A DNA stretch of 64,000 nucleotides, from positions 29,648 to 93,647 of IMG/VR virus record IMGVR_UViG_3300036832_000330; one strand, written 5' to 3'. Shown here piece after piece: positions 54,738 to 61,800 of this stretch. This stretch comes from a virus. The position numbers and the translations under genes are program-made. The number at the start of each line of letters is the position of its first letter. The first letter of the stretch is position 1. The notes beneath the pieces were generated by a model, which worked only from the letters and a program-made list of their open reading frames with translations, made no database searches and had not been told where the DNA came from.

Positions 54738-55131
54738 AAGGTACAGGCCAGCCGCATGCAAGTGGGATCACTCGCATGTGTCATCCGTCACATCAACATG
54801 CTCACAGTCGCATGCTGACCCCCTCTCAAATGCCCTGAGAGGCCCCTGTACGCCTCCCTGAGGCCCGCCACCCCCTCCAGGCACCAACCACCCATTGCTG
54901 AGGCTTACAGGGCCTCCTGGAGGATTCCCACAGGGTGTGGATAAGCCGAGAAACCCTTATGGGGCAAGGGCCAATGGCCCGCTTGGCAGGTACATAAACC
55001 TGCTCACACTCACATGCCTACCCGATGCATTCCATGTACTGGCTCACGCTGGCCCACGCTCAGGGAAAGAAATCTGGAGAAATGTGCCTGCCTGCACCTG
55101 CTCGCTCTCACATGTGCTGTATCTTGTCCCC
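54738..55131. promoter_or_regulatory. Divergent early control region, possible origin-type site
   Basis: About 400 bases without a gene. It holds the leaderless promoters TACCTT (54738-54743, minus) and TATCTT (55120-55125, plus). There are several copies of the early box: CTCGCATGTG (54771), CTCACAGTCGCATG (54801), CTCACACTCACATG (55003) and CTCGCTCTCACATG (55101). One perfect DnaA-box-like TGTGGATAA lies at 54936-54944. Only one DnaA box is seen, so an origin role is weak. Confidence 0.55.
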
Positions 55132-55719
55132 ATGCCCAAGAACGCAAACCCCATCACCCCTGAACTGGAGGCCCTGGCCCTGAGTGTGGTCGCCTCCCTC
55201 GATGGCCCGCCCGCTGGCTTCGTGCCGGCAGTCGCAGGCCAGGTCACAGTCGGCCAAGTGGTCTCCTGCTGGGGCCACAACAAGCAGCGCGTGGGTGTGG
55301 TCACTGAGGTGACCAAGACCCGTGTGCATGTCCTCTTCACCACCCCTGGTGCCATCAAGGAGGCCCAGGACAGTGTGGTCCGCACCATGGCCCGCCCCAC
55401 CGACCTGGCAAGCCACATCGCTGAGGCCCGTCCCACCTCCACCAGCAACTACCTGTACTGCCTGGGTGAGGCCCGTGCCGAGACCGCCAAGTACGGCAAG
55501 CACTTCGATGGCACCCCCGACACCGAGCATCTGGTCGACGCCGCTGACCGCCTGACCGAGTGGGAAGAGGAGGGCTTTGAGGCTCGCCTGACCGCCCAGG
55601 CTGAGGTCGCCCTGGCTGACGTGCTTCGCCGCCGGGAGATCCCCTGGCAGGACCGGGTGGGCTACACCCACTCCTGGAAGAAGGTCTCCGACGTGCTGGT
55701 GGAGGGGGTGGTCGCCTGA
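55132..55719 (+). CDS. Hypothetical leaderless protein, 195 aa
   Basis: 195 residues from the ATG at 55132. VAGQVTVGQVVSCWGHNKQR, then VGVVTEVTKTRVHVLFTT, resembles a small SH3/Tudor-like beta barrel at about 37-72. The rest is helical (LTEWEEEGFEARLTAQAEVA). Could be a nucleic-acid or protein binding factor. First gene of the plus early region. Confidence 0.6.
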   Translation: MPKNANPITPELEALALSVVASLDGPPAGFVPAVAGQVTVGQVVSCWGHNKQRVGVVTEVTKTRVHVLFTTPGAIKEAQDSVVRTMARPTDLASHIAEARPTSTSNYLYCLGEARAETAKYGKHFDGTPDTEHLVDAADRLTEWEEEGFEARLTAQAEVALADVLRRREIPWQDRVGYTHSWKKVSDVLVEGVVA

Positions 55720-55729
55720 CATTCTCCCG

Positions 55730-55777
55730 GCTCCGCATGCATGTGACCCCCCATGCATGCGGAGCATGCTGTAAGAT
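55730..55777 (+). promoter_or_regulatory. Inverted repeat with early promoter TAAGAT
   Basis: GCTCCGCATGCATG (55730-55743) and CATGCATGCGGAGC (55752-55765), 14-bp perfect arms, are followed by GCATGCTG and TAAGAT at 55772-55777. It may serve as operator for the 55815 gene and as terminator for the previous one. Confidence 0.65.
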
Positions 55778-55814
55778 GGCCCCGCTACCACGCAGACCGC
55801 CCAGGAGGCACCCG

Positions 55815-56135
55815 ATGTTCCCCAACTCCCCCACCACCTACAAGCTGCCCTTCGATGACACCGTTCGCGTTGGCTCCAAGTGCCGGTTCGTCCTGGTCCG
55901 CATCCCCAACCTGGGGGACGCCCCGAAGGCTGAGATCCTTCGCCGGTCTGACAACCTCGCCACCCTGGAGAGGATCTACGACCCGGCCACCGACTACATC
56001 ATCGACCAGGCTCGTGGCTTCGTGACCTATCACTTCAATGGCAAGCAGGAGACCTACGACGGTATCGAGGGCAAGCACCTTTATGGCCCTGGTCCCAGCA
56101 TCGTGGCTGGCAAGCCTCCGGTGGGGTGGGTGTGA
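55815..56135 (+). CDS. Hypothetical protein, 106 aa
   Basis: 106 residues from the ATG behind CAGGAGGCACCCG. Beta-rich (DDTVRVGSKCRFVLVRIPNL). The mRNA has a leader of about 35 bases. TGATG overlap with the next gene. Unknown function. Confidence 0.6.
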   Translation: MFPNSPTTYKLPFDDTVRVGSKCRFVLVRIPNLGDAPKAEILRRSDNLATLERIYDPATDYIIDQARGFVTYHFNGKQETYDGIEGKHLYGPGPSIVAGKPPVGWV

Positions 56136-56281
56136 TGAGCAAGCCTCGCAAGGCCCAGGCCCCCAGGCCGGCACGCCCCCGCGGCATGAATCCCCTCACC
56201 TGGGATCGCGCCTCGACCGTGCCCGACAAGAGGAAGCAGGCCAGCAAGCGCGCCTGCCGGGGCCGGGTGACTGACCGATGA
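56135..56281 (+). CDS. Small basic protein, 48 aa
   Basis: Forty-eight residues, rich in Arg, Lys and Pro (KPRKAQAPRPARPRGMNPLT; DKRKQASKRACRGRV). Likely binds nucleic acid. Overlaps both neighbours by 1-4 bases. Confidence 0.6.
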   Translation: MSKPRKAQAPRPARPRGMNPLTWDRASTVPDKRKQASKRACRGRVTDR

Positions 56282-56550
56282 GAACCAGGGACTTCCCCAG
56301 TTACGCCATGTACTCCGACCAGGGTGACATCGCCGTGCATCGCATGGTGACCTGCATCGTCACCGACATCGGCATGGGACGCTGCCGGCGCGTCGAGCTT
56401 GAGGGCCGGATCAAGCAGGGCTGCATCTGGGTGGCTGAGACCGGCCACCAGGAGGTCTACGACACCGAGCCGCAGGGTGACATCGAGGATGCCATCAACC
56501 GTGCCTGCCTGGAACAGGGCTGGCAGAGGGTCTCCAGGTGGGACTGGTGA
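56278..56550 (+). CDS. Hypothetical protein, 90 aa
   Basis: Ninety residues, mixed (HRMVTCIVTDIGMGRCRRVE; DAINRACLEQGWQRVSRWDW). Three Cys scattered, no clear metal motif. Overlaps both neighbours. Confidence 0.55.
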   Translation: MRTRDFPSYAMYSDQGDIAVHRMVTCIVTDIGMGRCRRVELEGRIKQGCIWVAETGHQEVYDTEPQGDIEDAINRACLEQGWQRVSRWDW

Positions 56551-56660
56551 GCCGCCCCGTCGACCCCCAGGCCCTCAACCTGGCCTGGTCCCGCTGGCTG
56601 GCTGAGCAGAACGAGCCTGAGGAGGAGGCTGAGGTGGTGGATCTTCGTGAATCCGCCTAG
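56547..56660 (+). CDS. Mini protein, 37 aa
   Basis: Thirty-seven residues from a GTG overlapping the previous stop: PVDPQALNLAWSRWLAEQNE followed by an acidic tail. One amphipathic helix. Junction geometry supports it. Confidence 0.5.
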   Translation: MSRPVDPQALNLAWSRWLAEQNEPEEEAEVVDLRESA

Positions 56661-56673
56661 GGGTGACTGGCAT

Positions 56674-56705
56674 ACGGGTGCGAGCAGTGGTATGTTCGCA
56701 CCCGT
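56674..56705 (+). promoter_or_regulatory. Promoter flanked by a 10-bp inverted repeat
   Basis: ACGGGTGCGA (56674-56683) and TCGCACCCGT (56696-56705) surround TATGTT (56691-56696) with TGG before it. Seven bases on, a GTG opens a 39-codon frame that runs into the next gene; this may be a leader peptide or not translated. Confidence 0.6.
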
Positions 56706-56795
56706 GACCCCGTTGGGACTCCGAGACCAGGGCTGCCCTGAAATATCCCGCCAAGAAATCTCGCCCCTGATCCCACATGTGTCTGCTCGTTCCCC

Positions 56796-56807
56796 TATAC
56801 TGGCCCC
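56796..56807 (+). promoter_or_regulatory. Leaderless promoter -10 (TATACT)
   Basis: TATACT at 56796-56801 plus GGCCCC reaches the ATG at 56808. CACATGTG and CTGCTCGTT boxes lie 14-28 bases upstream of the hexamer. Confidence 0.7.
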
Positions 56808-57788
56808 ATGGCACATGACATGACCCCCGAAGAGCAGTACGAACTGGTGTATGGGAGCATCCTCGACGTTGCCGGCAACTGTGACGGCGCGGTTGACCGG
56901 GACGGTGTGGGCTTCAACGGTGTGGACACCAAGTTCGGTCGCCGCATTGCCTCCGTTCCCCGCAGCCAGTGGACCCCCGATGTGATGCTGGAAGCCTGCA
57001 AGATCATTCTCAAGTACCGGGATCAGGTGCTAGCTCGCACTGGTGTCGACGTGGGGACACTCAGTGTCGTCCGGGAGGCCCAGGACAATGGCACCAACTA
57101 CGCTGCTCGCAACCAGGCCCGCACCTATGAGAAGAGGGCCAAGCACCTGGCTGCCCGCCAGATCGGTGTGGTCCGCAACCAGAAGGGCCAGAGGGTGCTG
57201 GGCATCCGCTGGGCCAACGGTGACCCTGACTTCGACTCCTTCCTGAAGCTGGTCCGCGACCTGCCTGGTCGCACCTGGAACGGGGAGACCAAGACCAACG
57301 AGGTGCCCTACAGCCCCCAGGTGGAGACCTTCATCGAGGAGTGGGACTTCACGGTCACTGAGGCTGGGCAAGCCTTCATCCAGGCTGCTCTCACCGTCGC
57401 CCCTGTGGCCCCTGCCCCCCAGGTCAGCTATGAGATCACCCTGGGTGTTGATGGTCGGGTGGTCATCAAGACCAACCTGACCGCTCCTGGGCAGCCCGCT
57501 GCCGACGCGGTCCGCTCCCTGCCGGGTCGCTCCTTCAACCGCTCGCTGTACGCCAACACCGCCAACGCCCACCCCCAGGTGCTGGCTTTCGCTCGCACCT
57601 TCAACCTCAATGTCCACCCCGACGCGGTGAGGGCCTGTGAGGCCGCAGGAGCCGCCCTACAGGCTGCTGACGCCTCTGGCCTGGCTCAGACCGACATCGA
57701 CATGGTGATGAACACCGTGAGCCGCTGCAACGGTCCTGAGGAACTCCCCGCCGTCTTCGTGATGATGCTGAAGGAGATCCTGCCATGA
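56808..57788 (+). CDS. HARP-domain-like protein, 326 aa
   Basis: 326 residues, start MAHDMTPEEQ, leaderless. Two copies of a HARP-type unit occur: FLKLVRDLPGRTWNGETKTN (then EVPYSPQVETFIEEWDFTV) at about 144-185, and AVRSLPGRSFNRSLYANTAN (then HPQVLAFARTFNLNV) at about 226-270. HARP domains bind forked DNA in SMARCAL1-type annealing helicases. The helicase itself is two genes downstream, so the DNA-binding and motor parts appear to be separate proteins here. Confidence 0.65.
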   Translation: MAHDMTPEEQYELVYGSILDVAGNCDGAVDRDGVGFNGVDTKFGRRIASVPRSQWTPDVMLEACKIILKYRDQVLARTGVDVGTLSVVREAQDNGTNYAARNQARTYEKRAKHLAARQIGVVRNQKGQRVLGIRWANGDPDFDSFLKLVRDLPGRTWNGETKTNEVPYSPQVETFIEEWDFTVTEAGQAFIQAALTVAPVAPAPQVSYEITLGVDGRVVIKTNLTAPGQPAADAVRSLPGRSFNRSLYANTANAHPQVLAFARTFNLNVHPDAVRACEAAGAALQAADASGLAQTDIDMVMNTVSRCNGPEELPAVFVMMLKEILP

Positions 57789-58240
57789 CCCGGCAGCCCA
57801 CCTACTGGGACCAGGCCAACGTGGCTTGTGTGCCATGCCGGGGCCGGGGCTGGATCATCGAGGAGGATCCCTCCTCCGGTGCCCCTGGCCGGGAGGTGAG
57901 GTGCCCGTACTGCCATGGTCGCCAGACCACATGGTGGGTGGCTCGCAACCGCCACAAGAGGATCATTCGCCCCCGCGTGCGGATGATCCTCATCCTGATC
58001 TCACTGACCTACAGCGTGTGGCCCTCTCACCACTTCGCCGCCCACATGTACGTCCTCATCCCCGTGGTGAGCTTCCTGGTGCTGGCCTGGATCAGGCCGT
58101 CCCTGTGGCCCCACCGGTCGCGCCGGCAGCATGCCCCTGGCTTCACCGACCCCCGTGAGGGCAAGGCTCTGGGCATCTTCGGGGCCGTGGTCGGTCTCCG
58201 CAGCCTGTTCACGAACCACACCAACCAGAGGGGGTTCTGA
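57785..58240 (+). CDS. Zinc-finger membrane protein, 151 aa
   Basis: 151 residues. CVPCRGRGWIIEEDPSSGAP, then RCPYCHGRQ, is a DnaJ-type CxxCxGxG pair at 15-48. Two hydrophobic segments follow (MILILISLTYSVW; YVLIPVVSFLVLAWI, about 67-105). A zinc finger at the inner membrane face is the likely arrangement. It sits between the HARP protein and the helicase, overlapping the former by four bases. Confidence 0.6.
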   Translation: MTRQPTYWDQANVACVPCRGRGWIIEEDPSSGAPGREVRCPYCHGRQTTWWVARNRHKRIIRPRVRMILILISLTYSVWPSHHFAAHMYVLIPVVSFLVLAWIRPSLWPHRSRRQHAPGFTDPREGKALGIFGAVVGLRSLFTNHTNQRGF

Positions 58241-58282
58241 AAAAATGTCCTCCCCTGACACCGCAAGCACTCGCATGTGCCC

Positions 58283-58295
58283 TACCATGGTTCAC
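58283..58295 (+). promoter_or_regulatory. Leaderless promoter -10 (TACCAT) of the helicase gene
   Basis: TACCAT at 58283-58288, seven bases before the ATG at 58296. CACTCGCATGTG lies directly upstream, the early box. Confidence 0.6.
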
Positions 58296-59810
58296 ATGGC
58301 ACATGACATCAACTTCGACCACCTCCTCCCCGATGGGCAGGAACTCAAGCCTTTCCAGACCACGGGTGTCGCATACGCCCTGATGGCTGCCCAGGACGGC
58401 AAGGGCGTGATGATCGGTGACGAGATGGGCCTGGGCAAGACGGCCCAGGGCATCGTCCTCGCCAAGCTGTTCGCCGCCGCCCACAGCATCGAGGCCCCCA
58501 AGTTCCTCTTCGTGGTCCCGCCCTCGCTGAAGGGCAACTGGGAAAAGGAGATCAACCGTTTCGCCCCCGAGTGGGACGTGCAGATCCTGCTGGGCAAGAG
58601 GCCCTACGCCCTGGTGGGCAACGTCGCCATCATCGGCTACAACCTGCTCAGCACCTGGGCCAAGGCTCTCATCGCGGAGGGCTTCACCGCCGTCACCTTC
58701 GATGAGAGCCACAAGGTGAAGGATCCCTCCACCCTCCAGACCAAGGCTGCTCTCAAGGTCGCCGCCGACGTTCGCTCCCGCAAGGGCCTGGTGGCCCTGC
58801 TCAGTGGCACGCCCTTCCTGAACCGCCCGGTGGAACTGGTCAGCCAGCTACAGATGATGGGCCGCATCGAGGAGATCGCCCCCCTGCCCCGCTACGGCAC
58901 CTCTGACAAGGACTGGGAGTTCAGCTTCAAGAACACCTTCTGTGCCCCTAAGAAGGTCTACCGGGGCCGTCAGTCCTTCACCGAGTACAAGGGTGCCAGC
59001 CGCCAGGATCTGATGAACACCAACCTGCGGAACCGGTGCTACGTGCGTCGCCTCCGCTCTGAGGTGCTGAACATGACCGAGACCCACCGGATCCACATGC
59101 CTCTCAGCCTCAACGGTGACCTGGATCCCTACTGGGAGGTCGAGAAGAACTTCCAGGCCAAGGATCCCCGCTCCTTCATGCTGGAACTGCTGACCCAGCT
59201 TCGCATCACCGCTGGCGTCTGCAAGATCCCCGCCGCTGTCGAGTGGGTCAAGACCTTCATCGAGGAGAACGAGGGCAAGAAGCTGGTGGCCTGGGCCTGG
59301 CACATCGAGGTGCAGCAGGAACTGACCAACGCCCTCAACGCTGCCGGCATCGAGGCCATCTACCTGAAGGGGGAGCAGGACAAGGGCCAGATCGAGGAGG
59401 CCAAGGCTCGTTTCAACGAGGGCACCGCCCAGGTCATCGTGTGCTCGCTGCAAGCGCACCGTGAGGGCCACACGCTCCTGGGTGATGGCACCAACGTCAC
59501 CGACAGCCTGTTTGTCGAGCAGCCCTGGCATTGTGGGGCCGTCGCCCAGGCAGAGGATCGGATCTCCCGCATCGGTCGCACCGCGGAGGCCGTCTTCGCC
59601 CACACGCTCATCGTCCCCGGCACCGTGGACACCTGGCTGGAGGACATGATCGCCAGCAAGTGGGCCACCTTCAAGGCTGGGGCCGATGGCACCATCTCCG
59701 ACTGGAACGAGAGCAGTGCCCAGAAGGAGATGATGGATCGCCTCGCCGCCCACCTCCGGGCCAAGTACGGTGAGGGCCGGTTGCCCCAGCCCCCCCAGGA
59801 GGAGGGCTGA
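58296..59810 (+). CDS. SNF2/SMARCAL1-type superfamily 2 helicase
   Basis: 504 residues, start MAHDINFDHL. Motif I GDEMGLGKTAQ (41-51), motif II DESH (136-139), motif III LLSGTP (168-173), and at the C-terminus FVEQPWHCGAVAQAEDRISR, then IGRT (motifs V-VI, arginine finger). The order and spacing fit compact phage SNF2 helicases. With the HARP-like protein two genes upstream it could perform annealing or fork regression during replication or repair. Confidence 0.88.
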   Translation: MAHDINFDHLLPDGQELKPFQTTGVAYALMAAQDGKGVMIGDEMGLGKTAQGIVLAKLFAAAHSIEAPKFLFVVPPSLKGNWEKEINRFAPEWDVQILLGKRPYALVGNVAIIGYNLLSTWAKALIAEGFTAVTFDESHKVKDPSTLQTKAALKVAADVRSRKGLVALLSGTPFLNRPVELVSQLQMMGRIEEIAPLPRYGTSDKDWEFSFKNTFCAPKKVYRGRQSFTEYKGASRQDLMNTNLRNRCYVRRLRSEVLNMTETHRIHMPLSLNGDLDPYWEVEKNFQAKDPRSFMLELLTQLRITAGVCKIPAAVEWVKTFIEENEGKKLVAWAWHIEVQQELTNALNAAGIEAIYLKGEQDKGQIEEAKARFNEGTAQVIVCSLQAHREGHTLLGDGTNVTDSLFVEQPWHCGAVAQAEDRISRIGRTAEAVFAHTLIVPGTVDTWLEDMIASKWATFKAGADGTISDWNESSAQKEMMDRLAAHLRAKYGEGRLPQPPQEEG

Positions 59811-59827
59811 GACCTTAGCCTGGGGTC

Positions 59828-59851
59828 ATGTGCCAACATCACCCAGGCTGA
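59828..59851 (+). other. Possible 7-residue leader peptide (MCQHHPG)
   Basis: TAGCCT at 59816-59821 stands exactly six bases before an ATG, as at the leaderless genes, but the frame has only seven codons. AGCCTGGG and ACCCAGGCT around it form an imperfect stem. A terminator hairpin follows. It may be a chance fit or a tiny regulated transcript. Confidence 0.3.
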
Positions 59852-59860
59852 TAGGAACCA

Positions 59861-59882
59861 GGAGGCCCCTTAGGGGGCCTTC
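59861..59882 (+). terminator. Hairpin terminator after helicase gene
   Basis: GGAGGCCCC and GGGGCCTTC form a 9-bp stem (one wobble) with loop TTAG. It lies 50 bases after the helicase stop and before the next promoter. Confidence 0.65.
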
Positions 59883-60022
59883 TGGCGCGTCTGGGGGGCT
59901 GTAGCCCCAGGAATGGCCCGTGGTGCCATACGAGACCACAGGGGCACACAGAGCCACACAGGCCCCTCTGGAGGCAACGAAGAAATCTGCCCACCTGCTA
60001 CCGCTCGCACTCAGATGTGGTG

Positions 60023-60034
60023 TAGCTTGGAGGC
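60023..60034 (+). promoter_or_regulatory. Leaderless promoter -10 (TAGCTT)
   Basis: TAGCTT at 60023-60028 then GGAGGC and the ATG at 60035. CGCTCGCACTCAGATGTGGTG upstream combines both early boxes. Confidence 0.7.
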
Positions 60035-60712
60035 ATGGCACATGACTACCGCACCAACCCGCTGACCTACACCTTTGAGGGCGTCACCGTCCGCTACGCC
60101 GGCCAGATGACCATCACCCAGATCCACGCCCACATCAACGCCATCACGGCCCAGGCCAAGAGACTGGCCCCGCGTGTGGCTGAGGAGGCCCTGGAGTCCT
60201 GCTGCACCAACACCCGCCCCACCGGCCCCAAGCAGGCCCGTGCCTGGGATCTGGTGGCCCAAGGCTTCGCCTGGAACGCCCTGGCTGGCCTGCTGACCGA
60301 CGAGGAGGGCATGACCCGCTACCTGGCCCGCACCCAGCCCCAGGCCCAGGAGGCCCCCAAGACCTACGTTTACCATCACCGCTACAGCCCGCCCGCCGGG
60401 GACATGTTTCAGGTCCACGCCGATGGCTCTGTGTTCCTCCAGGCTGGCACCGATTGGGTCAAGCTGGCTGAACTGAACGCCGCCAGCTACCGCAAGGCCG
60501 TGGCTGAGGGTCTGGCTGAACTGGTCGACATGACCCCCCAGGCTGCCTCCCAGCACGCCTCCACCCCCCAGTTGCTCTCCGACGAGGTCAAGGTCAACAC
60601 GGTCGCCAAGCTGACCGGCACCCCCAAGGCTGAGGTCGCTGCCCGCATCGCCCGCCTCGCCCAGCAGGACGAGGTCATGGCCCGCCTGGAGGGTGATGAC
60701 ACCAGCCACTGA
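60035..60712 (+). CDS. Hypothetical leaderless protein, 225 aa
   Basis: 225 residues, start MAHDYRTNPL. N-terminal strand pair (LTYTFEGVTVRYAGQ), then helices. Near residue 117-140 a second beta part (TYVYHHRYSPPAGDMFQVHA). The C-terminal 45 residues (LTGTPKAEVAARIARLAQQD) may be a small HTH. Unknown role; co-regulated with the helicase and HARP genes by promoter type. Confidence 0.6.
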   Translation: MAHDYRTNPLTYTFEGVTVRYAGQMTITQIHAHINAITAQAKRLAPRVAEEALESCCTNTRPTGPKQARAWDLVAQGFAWNALAGLLTDEEGMTRYLARTQPQAQEAPKTYVYHHRYSPPAGDMFQVHADGSVFLQAGTDWVKLAELNAASYRKAVAEGLAELVDMTPQAASQHASTPQLLSDEVKVNTVAKLTGTPKAEVAARIARLAQQDEVMARLEGDDTSH

Positions 60713-60736
60713 CACCACACGCCACCACGCAGCACC

Positions 60737-60761
60737 GCAGCCCCCCACCACGGGGGGCTGC
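60737..60761. terminator. Perfect GC-rich hairpin terminator
   Basis: GCAGCCCCCC (60737-60746) and GGGGGGCTGC (60752-60761) form a 10-bp stem with loop ACCAC, just after the stop at 60712 and seven bases before the next -10. Confidence 0.8.
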
Positions 60762-60767
60762 TTGGCG

Positions 60768-60779
60768 TATGGTCCCAGG
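60768..60779 (+). promoter_or_regulatory. Leaderless promoter -10 (TATGGT)
   Basis: TATGGT at 60768-60773, CCCAGG, ATG at 60780. It follows directly after a terminator, so it must serve the next gene only. Confidence 0.6.
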
Positions 60780-61076
60780 ATGCCTACCACGCCTGCACCC
60801 CGGCCTCGCCGGCAATCCGCCCCCCTGCCCAAGATCACCCCGCCCACCGATCCGCCCACCGTAGCCCTGCCCTTCCCGGTGTATCGCTACCGGGTGCTGT
60901 TCTCGGACGGGCAGACGGTCGACTTCCTGAGCTACGCCGACCACTCGGGCATACGAGGCCAGATGCTCGACGCCCACTTCGGCCCCAAGAGGCCCAAGGA
61001 GGCCCAGGACCGCATCGAGGGCATCGCCCACCTGGGAGAGGCATACGTGTACACCCCGCAGCCTCCAGCACCCTAG
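60780..61076 (+). CDS. Hypothetical leaderless protein, 98 aa
   Basis: Ninety-eight residues. Pro/Arg-rich N-terminus (PTTPAPRPRRQSAPLPKITP) then a beta domain (VYRYRVLFSDGQTVDFLSYA) and a helix (PKEAQDRIEGIAHLGEAYVY). No family recognised. Monocistronic. Confidence 0.55.
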   Translation: MPTTPAPRPRRQSAPLPKITPPTDPPTVALPFPVYRYRVLFSDGQTVDFLSYADHSGIRGQMLDAHFGPKRPKEAQDRIEGIAHLGEAYVYTPQPPAP

Positions 61077-61369
61077 AAGGCCCGCATACGACCCCACACG
61101 GTCGTATGTGACGACGCAACGCCCACAACGCACCACGGGTCCATACCGCCCCCTGTGACCGCCTAGAGCCACACAGGCCCTCTACAGGGCAACGACGCTT
61201 GCAGCAGGCCCACCTGGCCCCCAGATCCGCCCCGTTGCCCCAGGAGAGCAGGAGCTACACCCCACCTACACGTAGACAGGCCAGCAGGCACACCAGCCAG
61301 CACCCATCACACCCCGGCTATGCCGGGAGCAACTCATGGTGAGTGGATGTAGCCCTGGCACCTGGCCCT

Positions 61370-61629
61370 GAACACCTGTTCGGGCCATGGGGCACACCTG
61401 TTCGCCTGTACTCGAACACTTGTTCCCCACATGGGGTACAAGTGTTCGCATGATGACGCATGCGTACGCATGCTATGCATACGCATAGCTATGCAGGGGG
61501 TAAACGAGCCTTATGCCATAAGGGGTTCTCGACCACACGAGTACACACGCATACACACAGCTGCATACTCGAACACCTGTTCGGGAACAGGTGTTCGAGG
61601 CACCCCCCACCCTTATCGAACGTGTGTTC
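61370..61629. repeat. Cluster of LexA-like GAAC-N4-GTTC boxes
   Basis: Full boxes: GAACACCTGTTC (61370-61381), GAACACTTGTTC (61414-61425), GAACACCTGTTC (61571-61582), GAACAGGTGTTC (61585-61596), GAACGTGTGTTC (61618-61629). Half boxes lie near 61393 and 61437. The 61571/61585 pair sits in a 15-bp perfect inverted repeat (61568-61582 and 61585-61599, spacer GG). The pattern equals the Gram-positive/actinobacterial SOS box TCGAAC-N4-GTTCGA. Confidence 0.75.
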
Positions 61630-61800
61630 GGGAGACGGGGCCAGGAGGTACGCTTACCTGGATTGTGTGTTCGTGTGTAGTACCCGTGGGTGGGTGAAGA
61701 GGTGCGGCGTAGTACCTGGGAGTCGGCTGTAGGCGGCGCTGTGGAATCTCGGTAGTACCGTTTCAGAGGGGTAGTACCGTCATTTGGGGTCGAGCTAGAC

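Noticed and set aside
61370-61629. Mycobacteriophage-type stoperator sites
   Set aside because: The boxes are GAAC-N4-GTTC palindromes and do not match the asymmetric stoperator type; no repressor gene is visible.
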